This document shows, in pieces, positions 62,955 through 64,000 of a DNA stretch of 64,000 nt. The first letter of the stretch is position 1. Each line of letters begins with the position of its first letter. This DNA is from Bathynomus jamesi (Eukaryota; Arthropoda; Malacostraca; Isopoda; Cirolanidae): the NCBI GenBank assembly GCA_023014485.1, contig JAJOZX010009051.1, forward strand, positions 27,501-91,500, written 5' to 3'. Under the pieces are notes generated by a model. That model had not been told where the DNA came from and did not search any database. It saw only the letters and a list, made by a program, of their open reading frames with translations. The translations under genes and the position numbers were made by a program.

Positions 62955-64000
62955 TGTTATCTTCCTTCTTCTGTGTGTTTATGGGGTGTGTCGTATCGAC
63001 GAGGCGTTCTTGTTTAGAGAGGCAGCAACGGATATTTCTTCTATAACATTCTAATTCTTTTCCGCCGGTCAAATGGTGGGTCGCCACTCTGTTAAACTCT
63101 TGGCTACAGAACCGCCAGACTGTTATGCTTCTTAAAATATTCTTCTAATCTTGGTAGTAGGGTCGCCAAATGTTAATTCTTCTCGTTTCATAATACTCTG
63201 ATGCGTTCTCTGATACTAAAAATTATCGACTTTTCTTTTATAACTTATCGACTTAACTAAGTTCTTCTGAAGAGACCACGACTCGAAGGGAAAAATAAAA
63301 AGTTTCTCTTACCGTAATTTACTTCTTAAAAATTTACACTTAGTGCTCTGAATTTACAGGGGTAGAGGTTCGACCTCTTTCGACCATGGCTCAGGCCGGA
63401 ATCTAAAAAAAGTTAAGGAGGCAAGGGGCCTCTGCCCCCTCCTCGCAGCGAGGCTGCTAACAAAGGAGTCGTAATGAAGTGCCGTAATGAAGTGCTATAA
63501 TGAGTGCCGTTCATTTCAAATACATGTATAATATAAACCTAAATGTTGGGGGACGGCAGTGAAGGTTAAGTTCCCCCTTTTAAACACATGATCAGATGTT
63601 TGAAAGATTCCAATAAATTTAAAAAAAATAAAAAAACTAATTTGTATTTTTCGCCGAGTCTACATTTATGAAGGCGATATAATTTCATAGTAGTACATAA
63701 GTACAATTGAGTACATGATGAGTACGTATTAATTTTGGTTCATTACAATTACGATTACAATTACAATTAATTCATATTCACTTATTGTTTAATTACACTT
63801 CCATTTTAAAGTACATTCTTACATTACCGTATATATTAAATCATTACATTTAATTACAGTTTCAATGAAGTACATTACAAGTTATTATTAATTACAGTTT
63901 CATTAAAGTACATTGCGTTATATTAAATTAAAGTATTACAGTTAATTACAATTAAACAGTTACTATAACTTTTTTTTTTTTACAGTTTCATATTAATAGA
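62955..64000 (-). repeat. LTR M, partial
   Basis: The 3' end at 62955 (TGTTAT, complement ATAACA) sits next to the PBS complement. It matches L closely, including its four LTR-end/PBS-like motifs. The 5' end lies beyond the window. Confidence 0.73.

Larger units (their letters stand above)
61072..64000 (-). mobile_element. 3'-truncated element with LTR M, runs off the window
   Basis: On the minus strand: LTR M, PBS complement, leader, 15/16-bp repeats, 30-bp repeats, 23-bp repeats, then satellite. The AT-rich 3' part and 3' LTR are missing. It is very close to the K/L element. Confidence 0.7.

Noticed and set aside
1..64000. Envelope, gag or polymerase remnants of a retrovirus-like element
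   Set aside because: No reverse transcriptase, integrase, protease or envelope motif was found in the listed frames on either strand.

Overview
The window is 64 kb of very AT-rich eukaryotic repeat DNA with no host gene. Nearly all of it is one family of long, non-coding LTR-type elements. The organism is probably an animal and most likely an arthropod; this rests weakly on base composition, on the LTR/PBS/PPT architecture and on the inserted DNA transposon, whose protein resembles arthropod transposon proteins I remember.

Forward array, 4-45264: eight LTRs (A-H) of about 1.78 kb alternate with seven internal regions (about 3.7-4.2 kb; 5.1 kb in G). Each LTR begins TGTAAAAATG and ends GGGGTTAACA. 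Each is followed two bases later by a primer-binding-site-like TGGCGACC, and LTRs B-H are preceded by the polypurine tract AAAAGGGGAGAG. The internal regions carry no gag, pol or env reading frame. They hold, in fixed order, PBS, ~70-bp repeats, a conserved leader, 16-bp repeats, 36-40-bp repeats, 105-bp repeats, 68-bp repeats, 15-bp repeats and a 1.9-kb AT-rich 3' part. The element is therefore non-autonomous (LARD-like) and depends on an unseen partner.

LTR C is split by a 2.56-kb DNA transposon (11763-14325) with ~130-bp terminal inverted repeats, a TAA target duplication and a frameshifted transposase-like gene (12271-13950). It is the only protein-coding remnant in the window.

Inverted half, 45832-64000: diverged relatives lie on the minus strand. 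They are a 5'-complete, 3'-truncated element with LTRs J and I, a complete two-LTR element (K/L, 53259-60912), and a truncated element (M) running off the window. (TA)n/TGAAA satellites separate them (45265-45831, 52808-53258, 60913-61071). Every visible outer LTR end and both truncation points abut this satellite.

The most interesting signal is structural. The internal repeats carry short hairpins whose stems change by compensatory substitution between repeat classes. The leader carries a 10-bp palindrome and a hairpin in every copy. The LTR 5' end is itself a 10-13-bp inverted repeat. The LTR 3'-end/PBS motif recurs several times inside the LTRs. Together these suggest selection on an RNA rather than on a protein. 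No sequence search was possible, so family names are inferences.
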